From: Podochytrium sp. JEL0797
Taxonomy: Eukaryota; Chytridiomycota; Chytridiomycetes; Chytridiales; Chytriomycetaceae
DNA: 16,271 bases
Direction: 5' to 3'
Assembly: GCA_027596195.1 (NCBI GenBank)
Contig: JADGJG010000577.1
Location: 1-16,271, forward strand
The notes beneath the pieces were generated by a model. That model was not told the DNA's origin and made no database searches. It was given only the letters and a program-made list of their open reading frames with translations. The first letter of the stretch is position 1, and each line of letters opens with the position of its first letter. This document shows, piece after piece, positions 1 to 8,970 of the stretch. The translations under genes were made by a program, and so were the position numbers.

Positions 1-581
1 TCGACCTCTCCAACCCAGCATCCCCCGAAACAACCACCCTCTTCACCTCCCTCCTCGCAGCTGCCAACAGCAACCCGACTATCGACCTCTTCCAACATAT
101 GACCCTCGGCCCATTCACGACCGCAACCGCCCTCCGCGACCATTACCTCCACCTCACTTCCACATCCGACGCCCTCGTGTACATCCTACACCGCAACTCC
201 GACAACGCACCTATGGGTTCCTTCTCGTTCCTCCACGGATCCCCGGACAACAAACGAGTCGAAATCAGCGTCGTCTGGATCGGGGCCGCGTTCCACGGAA
301 AAGGGTACGCACCCGAAGCAACGTACCTCCTTCTCCAACACGCGTTCTCCGTCCCCGGGAAGATTCAACGCGTCGAATGGTCCGCGCATCATGAGAATGT
401 AGCGAGTCAGAAGGCGGCGGCGAAGATTGGGTTCGTGTTTGAAGGTGTGTTGCGGAAACATCGGTTTTATAAGGGACAGTATCGCGATTCGTTTGTGTAT
501 TCGATTGTGGAGGACGAGTGGGAGGAGAAGAAGAGGAGGTTGGAAGGGATGACCAAATCTTCAAGGGACAAACGTAATTAG
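1..581 (+). CDS. GNAT N-acetyltransferase, RimJ/RimL-like (5' end outside window)
   Basis: The reading frame is open from the window edge (first full codon at base 3) to TAG at 579-581, giving 192 visible residues. The start lies upstream: the paralogue at 977-1603 has 21 more N-terminal residues. The fold is that of Acetyltransf_3 proteins, which move acetyl from acetyl-CoA to an amino group, often a protein N-terminus. Visible marks are the acetyl-CoA loop HGKGYAPEA, a helix with ENVASQKAA, then KIGFVFEGVLRKH and the late RDSF element typical of RimJ/RimL. The true substrate cannot be told. By eye about 17 of 180 residues differ from the paralogue. Its end differs: where the paralogue has a TAG stop after AAATCT this copy has TCA, so the protein runs on for six more residues (RDKRN plus one Ser). 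No intron is seen. Confidence 0.88.
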   Translation, partial: DLSNPASPETTTLFTSLLAAANSNPTIDLFQHMTLGPFTTATALRDHYLHLTSTSDALVYILHRNSDNAPMGSFSFLHGSPDNKRVEISVVWIGAAFHGKGYAPEATYLLLQHAFSVPGKIQRVEWSAHHENVASQKAAAKIGFVFEGVLRKHRFYKGQYRDSFVYSIVEDEWEEKKRRLEGMTKSSRDKRN

Positions 582-612
582 ACGAGGTTTTGATAGTCTT
601 TATTAACGCACT

Positions 613-937
613 TCAAATATTGAGAGACACCTCTTTCCCAAACGCAAACGAGCACACCAATCCTGCATTGTTTTCCAAGCAAATAACCTCCAGATTATCC
701 AAACTCGCCAACTCAACGAAAAACTTCTCCACACAAATAATTCAACCGAAACCACTTCAACCTTGCAAGTAAGCCAAACTCTGGCGGAATGGAACCCGTG
801 AAACCACAATTGCTGAGATAAAAAGTTTGAATGGCAGAGAGATTCCCAATACGGTTTCATTGAGAGAAACATTCCCGAACAAGTTGATTAACTCCAAAAA
901 ACACTCCATTCACTGAGACAACGCATCCTGATATTCC
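613..937 (-). pseudogene. Leucine-rich-repeat gene relic, frameshifted
   Basis: Read on the minus strand, one frame (937 to 713) gives the LRR phrases IGNLSAIQTFYLSNCGFTG, GSIPPEFGLLARLKWFRL and NYLCGEVF. It is broken by an in-frame TGA at 857-859 and by another at 713-715. The repeat then goes on at once in a second frame (720 to 613) with VELASLDNLEVICLENN and a stop at 613-615. The switch falls at a TTTTT run, so a one-base insertion there explains it. The spacing L..L..L.L.N...G.IP.E...L fits plant-type and chytrid-type extracellular LRR proteins. Two defects in about 110 codons make a pseudogene more likely than a spliced gene. It is squeezed between the two GNAT stop codons and has no visible start or signal peptide. 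Confidence 0.7.
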
Positions 938-976
938 TTATGCACAAATAACAAACATCTTAACTGCATGTTCCCT

Positions 977-1603
977 CTAAGATTTCATCATCATCCCTTC
1001 CAGCCTCTGCTTCTTTTCCTCCCACTCGTCTTCCACAATAGAATACATAAACGAATTGCGCACCCTCCCCTTATAAAACCGATGTTTCCGCAACACACCC
1101 TCAAACACGAACCCAATCTTGACGGCCGCCTTCTGACTCGCCACATTCTCATGATGCGCGGACCATTCGACGCGTTGGATCTTCCCGGGGACGGAGAACG
1201 CGTGTTGGAGAAGGAGGTACGTTGCTTCGAGGGCGTACCCTTTTCCGTGAAACTCGGGTCCGATCCACACAGCGCCAATCTCAACCCGCTTGTTGTCCTC
1301 CGACCCGTGCAAAAACGAAAAGGAGCCCATGGGTGCGTTGTCCGAGTTGCGGTGCAGGATGTATACGAGGGCGTCGGTCGTGGATGTGAGGTGGATGTAA
1401 TGGTCGCGGAGGCCGGTGGGGGTGGTGAATGGGCCGAGGGTCATGTGTTGGAAGAGGTCGATGGTGGGGTTGCTGTTTGCGGCGGACAGGAGGGAGGTGA
1501 AGAGGGTGGTTGTTTCGGGGGATGCTGGGTTGGAGAGGTCGAGTGGGATGAGGGTGAGGGTGGGGCCTCGGAGGGGTGTGGCGGCGAGCATCGCGCGGGC
1601 CAT
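977..1603 (-). CDS. GNAT N-acetyltransferase, RimJ/RimL-like, complete paralogue
   Basis: A single-exon 208-residue protein starting MARAMLAATPLRGP, a usual length for RimJ/RimL-type acetyltransferases. The acetyl-CoA loop is HGKGYALEA (residues 119-127), followed by ENVASQKAA (152-160) and KIGFVFEGVLRKHRFYKG (162-179). The usual Arg-Asp of the family's late motif is Arg-Asn here (182-183), while the copy at 1-581 keeps Asp; whether this changes activity is unknown. The gene faces the other copy tail to tail, 395 bp apart. Identity is patchy: near-perfect blocks alternate with blocks that differ at many third positions. The start was chosen because it is the first ATG and leaves a normal beta-strand start (LRGPTLTLIPLD). 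Confidence 0.9.
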   Translation of the reverse strand: MARAMLAATPLRGPTLTLIPLDLSNPASPETTTLFTSLLSAANSNPTIDLFQHMTLGPFTTPTGLRDHYIHLTSTTDALVYILHRNSDNAPMGSFSFLHGSEDNKRVEIGAVWIGPEFHGKGYALEATYLLLQHAFSVPGKIQRVEWSAHHENVASQKAAVKIGFVFEGVLRKHRFYKGRVRNSFMYSIVEDEWEEKKQRLEGMMMKS

Positions 1604-2016
1604 TTTTCCGAAAGATTGGGCTTGTAAATTGATACCACGGATTTCAGTTTTATGTGGCGTCTGATTAATGCGCTGCCGAAACTTAATGGATCGATCGCTT
1701 CCTTCACTCTCTCGTTAACAGCGCCATTATTGCACGCGCTTCATCCGTGGCTTCTTGCCCATATTCTTCACCTCTCAGAACAAGAACACGCGTGCAACTC
1801 AAATTGCATCCCGTCGAATCCTGAATGGGATGCGAGTCCACACTGATTCCCTCCATTTCTCAGTAGATACATACCCTCCACGGAATTCGATTACCGAGCA
1901 AATATGCGGGCACCATGATCGCTGGATGAACCAAGAGGCGATCAAAGATTTCTCAATCAAATCACTCTGCATGGAGAAAGGCGACGAAAAAATATGCTTT
2001 AGAGAAAAAATGTAAG
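1604..2016. other. Intergenic, upstream of GNAT paralogue and downstream of tRNA
   Basis: This holds the presumed promoter of the minus-strand GNAT gene. I see no clear TATA box and no convincing gene. A plus-strand frame at 1755-2015 begins plausibly but shows no domain, no splice signals and no homologue I recognise, and it runs into the tRNA terminator. Confidence 0.5.
2005..2010 (-). terminator. Pol III terminator of the tRNA
   Basis: On the minus strand a run of six T begins six bases after the tRNA discriminator base, the normal RNA polymerase III stop signal. Confidence 0.8.
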
Positions 2017-2088
2017 CACCCAAGGTGGGGATCGAACCCACGACCCTTTGCTTAGAAGGCAAATGCGCTACCGCTGCGCTACCCGGGC
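2017..2088 (-). tRNA. tRNA-Arg (anticodon UCU)
   Basis: The 72 bases fold as a full cloverleaf on the minus strand. The acceptor arm GCCCGGG pairs with CTTGGGT (three G-U pairs), with discriminator G. The D stem is GCGC/GCGC, the anticodon stem TTTGC/GCAAA with loop CTTCTAA (anticodon TCT, reading AGA), and the T stem GTGGG/CCCAC with loop TTCGATC. The A box (TAGCGCAGCGG) and B box (GGTTCGATCC) match pol III internal promoters. There is no intron and the CCA tail is not encoded, as expected for a nuclear eukaryotic gene. Confidence 0.96.
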
Positions 2089-2218
2089 TTAGAATCTTAA
2101 CATGAAAAAGTTTTTATGATGCCTTTTCTGAGTTATGTATTTAAATATTCTTTCTGCGCATGCGCTCTGTCCACAATGATTTGTTGCTCATTTCCATTCT
2201 TCATATTCTTCCAAAAAC

Positions 2219-4737
2219 TTATGACGAAAACAAGTCAATGTTCACAACCAACCACAAATCTCTGCCCCCATCAGCCCCATTTGCTCCAGTCACAACCACT
2301 CGAGACTCGCATCGTCCACCCGCATTGGGGGAGCCACTTGCGCGAATTTTGAAATTGTCACAAAACTGCTTCATGGCCTTGGACGCACCACCACCCGCAC
2401 GCTCGCTGCCCGCGGTTCCAGTGCTCAATCCAATACCCACTTCAGCTCCCTTTGGAACCGCAAAACAGTTGACAAATCCCGTCCCATCAAAATCGCAAGA
2501 CGTGACCGGCTTCTGTACGAGACTCACACCATTCACAAATGAGCTCGTGTCCACAGCAAAAATCGTGTAAGCAATGGGAGGAGCTACACTCTGTCTCTGC
2601 TGCTGCCTTCCACTGTTTGGAGAAGCCACCCCACTCATCATCCCATGCACGCGGTTCCGCTGTAACGTTGCCTTGAGCACAAACTTGCGCGTCAACAAAT
2701 CCGCCTCCAACGCGTCCAATTTCCCCACCCCCGCCGCTGCCCCTCCATCTCCATCCCCCTTCAAATCGTCCAACGACTTGCTGCGATTCATGCGAAACAA
2801 ACTCGGCGGTCTGACCCCCTTCTGCCTCGCAACCCCACTCTTCGCGTCCCCCACCCCTTTGAACCGATCATCTACCTCCACCGACAACAACACGCGGTAA
2901 TCCACTCCAGCACACTTAATCGGTTCCGAAACACTCACCACCTTCTCCCCCGCACCACGTTCCAACGCACCCACATTCTCCATCACCCATCCCCACACAT
3001 CACCAAACCGCACACTGAACCGAAACGCACCCAACCCCGCTGGAAGCCCTTCCCCGCCAGCCTGCTGAAACGGTGTCGTGAACCGGTTGATGAGTTCCGC
3101 TTGGAGCCAAAATGAATTCAACACAGCCGCGTCGCTCACAATACGGTCCTGCTTCACGCGTTCGAGGTGTGAGAAGGGCATGTAAGTGTACGTGATGCCG
3201 GTTTCGAACATGTGAAGTATGAGAGAGTCTTCGTCGCGGAGCGTGTCGGTGCGTTGGAGGTATTCTTGGCCGTAGAGGTTCACGAGGCGGGAGAGGATGT
3301 TGGTCCCACCATTGGCTGGGGTCGGGTTGTAGCTCGCGTTGCTGAAGGCGGAGCTTTCGAAGGAGGTGACACTGCCGCGGAGAGAGCTCGGAACGGTGGG
3401 GCTTTGGATACTCGCAGTTTCTCCATATCGATCCTTTCTCATGGGAGTTTGCTGCACGAGAGCAGTGCTGGGGGACGTTGCAAAAATGTTTCCGAAAAAC
3501 GAGCTCATTTTGCGGTTCGGCGCGGTGGTGCGTTTGAAGGATTCGTCGGATTTGGAGCCCTGATCTCCCGAGTTTTGAGTTTTCCATCGGTGCACGGCTG
3601 ATTTTTTGAGGAGTTGGTATCGAGAGAATTCGTCTGGAACACAGAGGGAGGGGTGCTATTGGTTTTTGCGTTATCAGAAGTCGCTAACAACAGCCTCAAT
3701 TTGTTGAATTTGCGCAAACCTCCATGACAAACTTGAACCACAGAATGGGAAGGTCCGAAAGCAGACTGAACAATTCTTCGGTTGCAACAGAAAAAGAAGA
3801 AAACGCGTTTTCAGTCTTGTTGTTGCTGCAGGCGATTATCAGCGCGTTCACGGTGTGGCAGAGGAACGACTCAATATGCGGCAAGAGCGTGTCGCGCGAC
3901 AAGTTTCGAAGACGAATAAATTCTCGATTCCCAGCCACATTTGCAATTCGCGTGGTTTTATCCAACACCGAATCGATTTGGGACGCGAAATGGGCAATGG
4001 TTTTGTTGGAGAGCGACGCGAGGATGGCTTTGGAGCAGTATGAAATCAGATCCTGCGATTGCAGGAAACACGCGGCCAACAGAACGTGAAACACATTTTT
4101 GGGGGAAATCAGCGAGGATCGTGTAGTTGTCGAGTACAGATCTCGCAGGGCAATCTGGATTTCGTGTATTGGGGGTCAGTGGCTCTATTTTCTTTTCCAT
4201 TTTCAGAAAGCGCACCTCCAAGCCGTCTAAATCGATTCTACATTCTTCCAACCCCTCCAATGAGGCAAACGAAACTCCACCCACGTCGAGAGTGTACGAA
4301 TGCGGAGTATCGCATTTCCCCGCGAAAAGCACACCAAACAGCTTCGCATGCGCCAACACGACACGATGCAGGCGATAAACCCGATCTGGTCCCACGCTGA
4401 GTGAAATGTCGCTAAATAGCCCGCGATCAACTAACGAAATACCGCAATTCAGACATGATAACCACGAACAAAACACGCAAGTCATACATTCGTTCGCCCA
4501 CGTACGCCCTCTTGCTAAACACATGCAGCTTCCCAAGGGTGTATCGGATTCACTTTCCATAGAACCTGTTGGAGATTCGCTCTCGCTCGGATCGTTGTCC
4601 TCGACCTCGCTCGCCATGCCAAACAGCGAGAGAACGGTTGGACGCCGTCGCCGCACCGAGGCTGTTGAAGAATCTGCACCAATTTCGGCGGCTGCCTTTC
4701 CGGTTATGGATTTGTTGCGCGTGAGTGAGCTGAGCAT
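2219..4737 (-). CDS. BTB/POZ domain protein, germ-cell-less-like
   Basis: I read four exons: 4737-4506, 4430-4216, 4154-3720 and 3655-2219, giving 772 residues. Introns are 4505-4431 (GTACGT, CTGAAT, TTAG; 75 bp), 4215-4155 (GTGCGC, CTGAC, CCAG; 61 bp) and 3719-3656 (GTTTGC, CTGATAAC, TAG; 64 bp). A Ser-rich N-terminus precedes a BTB domain at about 82-185 (LFSDISLSV, RLHRVVLAHAKLF, then IALRDLYS and NVFHVLLAACFLQ across an exon join). A BACK-like helical part follows, then LCVPDEFSRYQLLKK (298-312), TYTYMPFSHLERVKQ (449-463), SFWLQAEL and a beta-rich C-terminus. This order resembles germ-cell-less-like BTB proteins, often Cullin-3 adaptors or nuclear-envelope factors; the role here is inferred from family only. 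The start is the first in-frame ATG; no ATG lies in frame between it and an upstream stop. Exon 4 has low-complexity inserts. Confidence 0.75.
4431..4505 (-). other. Frame-preserving intron in the BTB gene
   Basis: GTACGT donor, CTGAAT branch-like site 18 to 20 bases before the end, and TTAG acceptor. The 75 bases are a multiple of three with no stop, so a simple ORF reading keeps them and adds an odd 25-residue Cys/Trp-rich insert just before the BTB domain. Splicing joins ARG to LDRGLFSDIS, which matches the usual approach to a BTB domain. Confidence 0.65.
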
Positions 4738-4922
4738 CGGAGGCGTTTTCTCTAGATTTCGCAGTGACAATTTTCGGACACCGTAAAATTCAGCATGTTA
4801 CCTGAAGGAATTGATCTCTTTGATGCATACACAACAACTGCAAACTTAGAGTATTCTAGCACATCCTTGTTGTGTTACTAGGTGTGATCCGGGTATTCCA
4901 CAGTGCGGGGAAAGCTTGGGGA

Positions 4923-5091
4923 GAGCTTCCTCGAGACTTCCATCCCTCAAAAATCGATGAAAATCAATCCACCAAAATCTCCTAATGCAACCCGCAGTTG
5001 CGCGCAAAAACTGTAAAAATCTCGTGCGCATCTGCATCCGGCAACCGAAGCGGAAAGCGTCAAAATCCCATGCGCGTCTGCATCCGGCAAC
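4923..5091 (-). repeat. Decayed copies of a PPR segment behind the PPR gene
   Basis: Three stretches resemble the gene segment at 5201-5271 that encodes LPDAEAYEIL...LRDGNLEEAQ. Copy B (5062-5091) reads LPDADAHGIL and copy A (5015-5045) reads LPDADAHEIF. Copy C (4923-4988) carries the following part, with LRDGSLEEAL and an insertion of about 11 bases. They lie in the same orientation as the gene, directly after its stop codon (5103-5105), and copy B is in the same frame as the gene. They are too short and broken to be a working gene. Confidence 0.75.
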
Positions 5092-5102
5092 AGCAACAAT
5101 AT

Positions 5103-6526
5103 CTATTGATACTTGGCACTTTCATTGGCCCTCTCCATCGCTTCCAACAATGGCTGCTCAATCTTGTACCCATGTTCCTGCATCCTCTCAAACACACCCT
5201 GAGCTTCCTCAAGATTCCCATCCCTCAACAAACAATTCACCAAAATCTCATACGCCTCTGCGTCTGGCAACTGCGTGGCCTCCAAGACGCGCGAAAATAA
5301 ATCCCGCACGCGGGCCGAGTTGCCCACCGCGAGATTCAGCCGCATGAGCGACTTGACGGTGGACGTCAACGGCATGGGAAACAAGCCTCCGTGAGTGGGA
5401 GCCTCGGAGGTGGACGACGAATCCACACTAAAAAACTTGGAAAACAGAGCTTCTCCGCCATCGCAATCGCCATGCACTTCCAACACGGACATCATGGCAT
5501 CGACGCTCTCGACACTGTATTCGAGAATCCCATGCGCAGAGGCATATCCGGCAAACAGCTGTTTGGCAGATTCCAAATCTCCACAGACCCCGATTCCGCG
5601 GACTGCCGCGTCCAACACACGTCTATCAGGGGTTCCATACGACTGGAAAGTGGAAAACAGACCGCGAACGGTTTCCAAATCTTGCGGTGTTCGTCGAGAG
5701 CTGTTGGCATATGCGTTGATGAGAAACGCGTGTGATAACGGGTCAATCAGCGCCATGGGGTGTTGCACAGTCAGCTGTTTGAAGGTCGAGACGGTTTCGC
5801 CCACTCGTCCTGTGCTTGCGTATGCATTCATGAGGAGATGGTAGGATCGAAGGTTGGGGACGACCCGGCGGAAGGGAGGTTTCGCAGGGAGCGGCTTCAG
5901 AATCGGAGGCAAATTGCTGACTTTGTTGCGAATGGGCGGATACGTGCTGGTGATGAGGGCATCAAAGGTTTCGACGAGGGATCGCAGGTCGTTATTTCTG
6001 AAGTAAATGAGCATCAGGTTGTTGTAGTCGCGCACGTCGAGAGTGTAGGATGCGCGTTTGAAGTTGAGAATGACCATTTCGGCGTTGACGGCTGCGAGGG
6101 CCGGTTGAAGGTGCTGGGTCAGAGCGGCAAGCATTTGGGCGTGGTCTTCGGCAGACAGAAGGAGGGAGGGATCGGTGCGGCGCGAGTTGAGCAGGCCGTG
6201 TGTGAGCGAGTGCAGCTGGGGTTGGGTGAGTTGGCGAATTCGCAGGTAGTGCTTACCTGCTTGTAGAAACGCCAGGCCTGGCGCGGTTGGATGCGATGCA
6301 GGGCGTCTTTGACCTGGGCAGCCAGCACAGATGCATCCACCTTGTCCTGCGAGTTCACGCTGTCGAAGCCAGAGGGTCGCTTGCGTGGAAGCACCGCGTG
6401 CGGAGAAGAAGCGGGGAGGTCGCTGCGCTGCCGTGGAAGGGACGAAGACACGGACGCCCAGCTGGCATGGCGCTGTTGAACAACCAGGCGTGTCAGGGGT
6501 GCCAGTGTCCTTGGAAAGGTGTGCAT
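5103..6526 (-). CDS. Pentatricopeptide-repeat (PPR) protein, probably mitochondrial
   Basis: Two exons are proposed, 6526-6257 and 6215-5103, joined across a 41-bp intron (GTAAGC to CCCCAG), giving 460 residues. The N-terminus (MHTFPRTLAPLTRLVVQQRH) has several Arg and no acid in the first 35 residues, as in a mitochondrial presequence. The rest is helical with PPR-like pairs such as DYNNLMLIYFRNNDLRSLVE, RSYHLLMNAYASTGRVGE, AYEILVNCLLRDGNLEEAQ and VFERMQEHG. PPR proteins bind organellar RNA and act in its processing, stability or translation; the target cannot be read here. The intron is very short for this window, and the 41 bases also translate as repeat-like protein (HYLRIRQLTQPQ) in the exon 2 frame, so a one-base loss in a continuous exon is a real alternative (about 474 residues). 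The 3' flank holds relics of its own repeats. Confidence 0.8.
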
Positions 6527-6616
6527 TTCTCTTTTTTTGCTCTGAAGTTGCCCGAACTAAAATTCTAGCATATTTTGGTTCATTTCCTTCCTCTTTTTTA
6601 ACTTCCGCATACTCTA

Positions 6617-6622
6617 TTTATT
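6617..6622 (-). promoter_or_regulatory. Candidate poly(A) signal of sulfate permease copy 1
   Basis: AATAAA on the minus strand, 17 bases past the permease stop codon. It lies just outside the duplicated unit, so only copy 1 has it. Confidence 0.45.
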
Positions 6623-6638
6623 TCATAACTTCCAATAG

Positions 6639-8901
6639 TCACTGACTCTTGACTTCCACAAACTCACTCTCGGTCTCCACCAAAACTCCACGCGTCTGCT
6701 TGTCGGCAGCCTTCACAGCCTCATCCACATCATAATGGAAATACTCTAACGCCTTCTCCTGTCTCTCCTTCTTGGCTTCCACGCTCTCAGAACTCTTTCT
6801 GGGTCTCAGCGTTCTCAACGCCGACTTGAAAACCCCACCCTTCTCAGTCCCAGCATCCCCAGGAGCCCCGGGAGTCGGGTCCACACTCGCACCCGTCGTC
6901 AACTCTCCCGTCACGCGAATCAACGTGTTCAACTGTCTTCTCCTGACATGAGCAAAGTGGAACGGCACAGGTCTACCCGTGTACCTCCCCAAATCGTCCT
7001 TCACATCCAAAAGCGCCTGCAACCCCGTAAAATCGACCGTGTTGACGGCAGAAAAGTCCAACACAACCGCTCTCAACGGCGGCAAACTCGTGAGCCCCGC
7101 CTTTTCGCGCTTCAATACGCGGTCCTGGGTGTCATCACTCCATAACTTGTCACCCTTGTTGGGTTGCGAGGTGTTGGTGTAGCGGTACTCGTTCAACACA
7201 AGGTCCTTGAGCTGCTCGACAAAGTAGTTGGAGTTGGGATACGTGAGGGACTCGTTGATTTGATAAACAAGAATGCCTTCTGGAGTAGTGGACGTGGTAG
7301 CAGCCGCGGCGATGGAGAGCTTGAATTTCTCAGATTCTGGGTCGATCCAGGCACCGCTGTTGTCGCGCGCAAGAGTGTTGAATTTGGGGCGGGCGATGCG
7401 GAAGAGGAGAACCACGAGGGAGTAACCGACCGACGCGTAGATTCCGTTTTCGAGATTCGAGAAGATGCACACGACGAAAGCGACCAGGAAACCGATGAAG
7501 TCAAGAACTATTTTCAACGTATGGAATTAATAAAGGGTGCAAAAAAGAAAAGGTAGAAAAACTCACTTTCGACTTCCAAAAGGACAAACACAACGTCAAA
7601 CTTGGCGACGAGCTCGGAAATGGCAGTAATAACAATAGCAGACAAAGTAGCAGAAGGAATGTAGTATAGAGCTGGAGTCAGCGTAAAGAGACCAATCACA
7701 ACAACGATTCCAGTCAAAAACGACGCCGCTGGCGAGCGAACACCGGAAGCAGACTTGATGGCACTGCGCGAAAAAGAGCCGGTACATGGGAAGGCACCGA
7801 CAAACGAGCCGACGCAGTTGGCAAGTCCGATCGCCACGATTTCTTGGTTCGCGTTGACCGTGTATCCATTCACGCGTCCGTACGTCTTGACAACCGCAAT
7901 GTGTTCCAACACGGCCACCAAAAAGATTCCAGGAACAGCGGGAAACACCTTGGCCGCCAAGCTCAGGGACAAATCAGGCTGTTGGATCGAGCTCAGTCCG
8001 AACGGAATGTTCTTGACAATGGAAAAAGTGAGACCAGAGTTGCGAAGCCCGTAGGAGATTCCAATGTAGATGGCCAACACGATCGTGTTGCGGAGGAACC
8101 CAACGTACTTGAGCCATGGGTACTTCTTGGCACCGTACGCGGTTCCCGATTTGAGAAGCAGGATAAACACGACGGCCGAGACTCCAAAGATGGCGTCGTA
8201 CTTGCTAGTCAAGTGCAGGCCTTTGAAAAAGTCAATAACCACTTGGTAGGGCGCGTTGTTCGTGTTGACGCCCGGGATTCCGAAGAGACCGGGGAACTGC
8301 TGAATGATGGCTTGCAGTCCCGCACCAGTAGTAAATCCGGCAATCACGGGAACAGGGACGAAGTCAACGAGCATTCCAAAGCGAAAGAGTCCGAGGATGA
8401 GTTGGATAATTCCGGTCCAAAAAGCAAGCGCGATGGCAAACACGACGTTTTCGGCTTGGGACGCCCCCGGGTTGTATTGCGCGAGGGTTTGCCCCACAAC
8501 GAGGGACAGCACAGCTGTCGGCCCCATGGTCACGTCTTATTCGATAGAAACATTAGAAACTTGAGCCAAAACCCGGGAAAAAATTATTCCTCACCTTTGG
8601 AAGTGGCGAACAAACAGTACAGCAACGCGCCAATGAAAGATGTGTAAAGACCATACTGAGCAGGAAGGCCCGCCAGCTTGGTGGCATACGAAATGGATTG
8701 CGGAATCGCAACAAGGCCCACAGTCACTCCGGCAATAAAGTCACCGGCAGCCCATTGGAGGTTGTACCGCGGCAGCCAGTTGAAAATGGGGAAGAGGGAC
8801 GTGAGGTATCGGACGGGGGCTCCCGCAATGTCCTTGGTGCCATTTTTGAAGACGCTCTTGAGCTCCTCGACTGGGGTGATTGGTTTCTCGGCGTAGACCA
8901 T
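6639..8901 (-). CDS. SulP-family sulfate permease with STAS domain, copy 1
   Basis: Three exons, 8901-8595, 8535-7567 and 7507-6639, make 714 residues. Both introns (8594-8536 and 7566-7508) are 59 bp and phase 1. SulP proteins carry sulfate or related anions across the plasma membrane, in fungi usually by proton symport. The SulP signature AQYGLYTS..ATSK covers residues 81-102, and the first intron splits the next codon, Asp103 (then VTMGPTAV). Many hydrophobic segments run to about residue 460. A cytoplasmic STAS domain follows from about 500, with the DFSAVNTVDFTG motif at 576-587. A charged tail ends the protein. Exon 2 on its own appears to start at a GTG; this is an artefact of the split codon. 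Upstream lies a promoter with TATA and E-box. The PPR gene start is 112 bp beyond the stop, on the same strand. Confidence 0.95.
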
Positions 8902-8970
8902 ACGTTGGGGACGGAGAAGAGGAGGAGGGTCGGTGGTTTTTGGAAGGATTTATTCAAACAATTCAACAAA

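Noticed and set aside
1..1603. GNAT inverted copies as terminal inverted repeats of a mobile element
   Set aside because: Both arms are full coding genes and the space between holds only an LRR relic.
968..1627. 219-codon plus-strand open frame
   Set aside because: Antisense shadow of the GNAT gene with Gly/Val/Glu-biased composition.
1755..2015. Possible plus-strand gene of 86 codons
   Set aside because: No domain, no splice signals, overlaps the tRNA terminator; likely chance.
3212..3601. Plus-strand open frame in the BTB gene
   Set aside because: Antisense of exon 4, no recognised motif, biased composition.
5015..5271. Short similar blocks as a CRISPR array
   Set aside because: Spacing is irregular, copies diverge, and they translate as PPR segments; the genome is eukaryotic.
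7514..8533. Permease exon 2 as an independent gene starting at GTG
   Set aside because: The GTG is Val104; splicing at 8595/8535 restores the conserved ATSK-Asp-VTMGPTAV order.
7844..8647. 267-codon plus-strand open frame (and its twin at 12665-13468)
   Set aside because: It is the antisense of permease exon 2, low in hydrophobic residues and without a domain; the minus-strand SulP reading explains this DNA fully.
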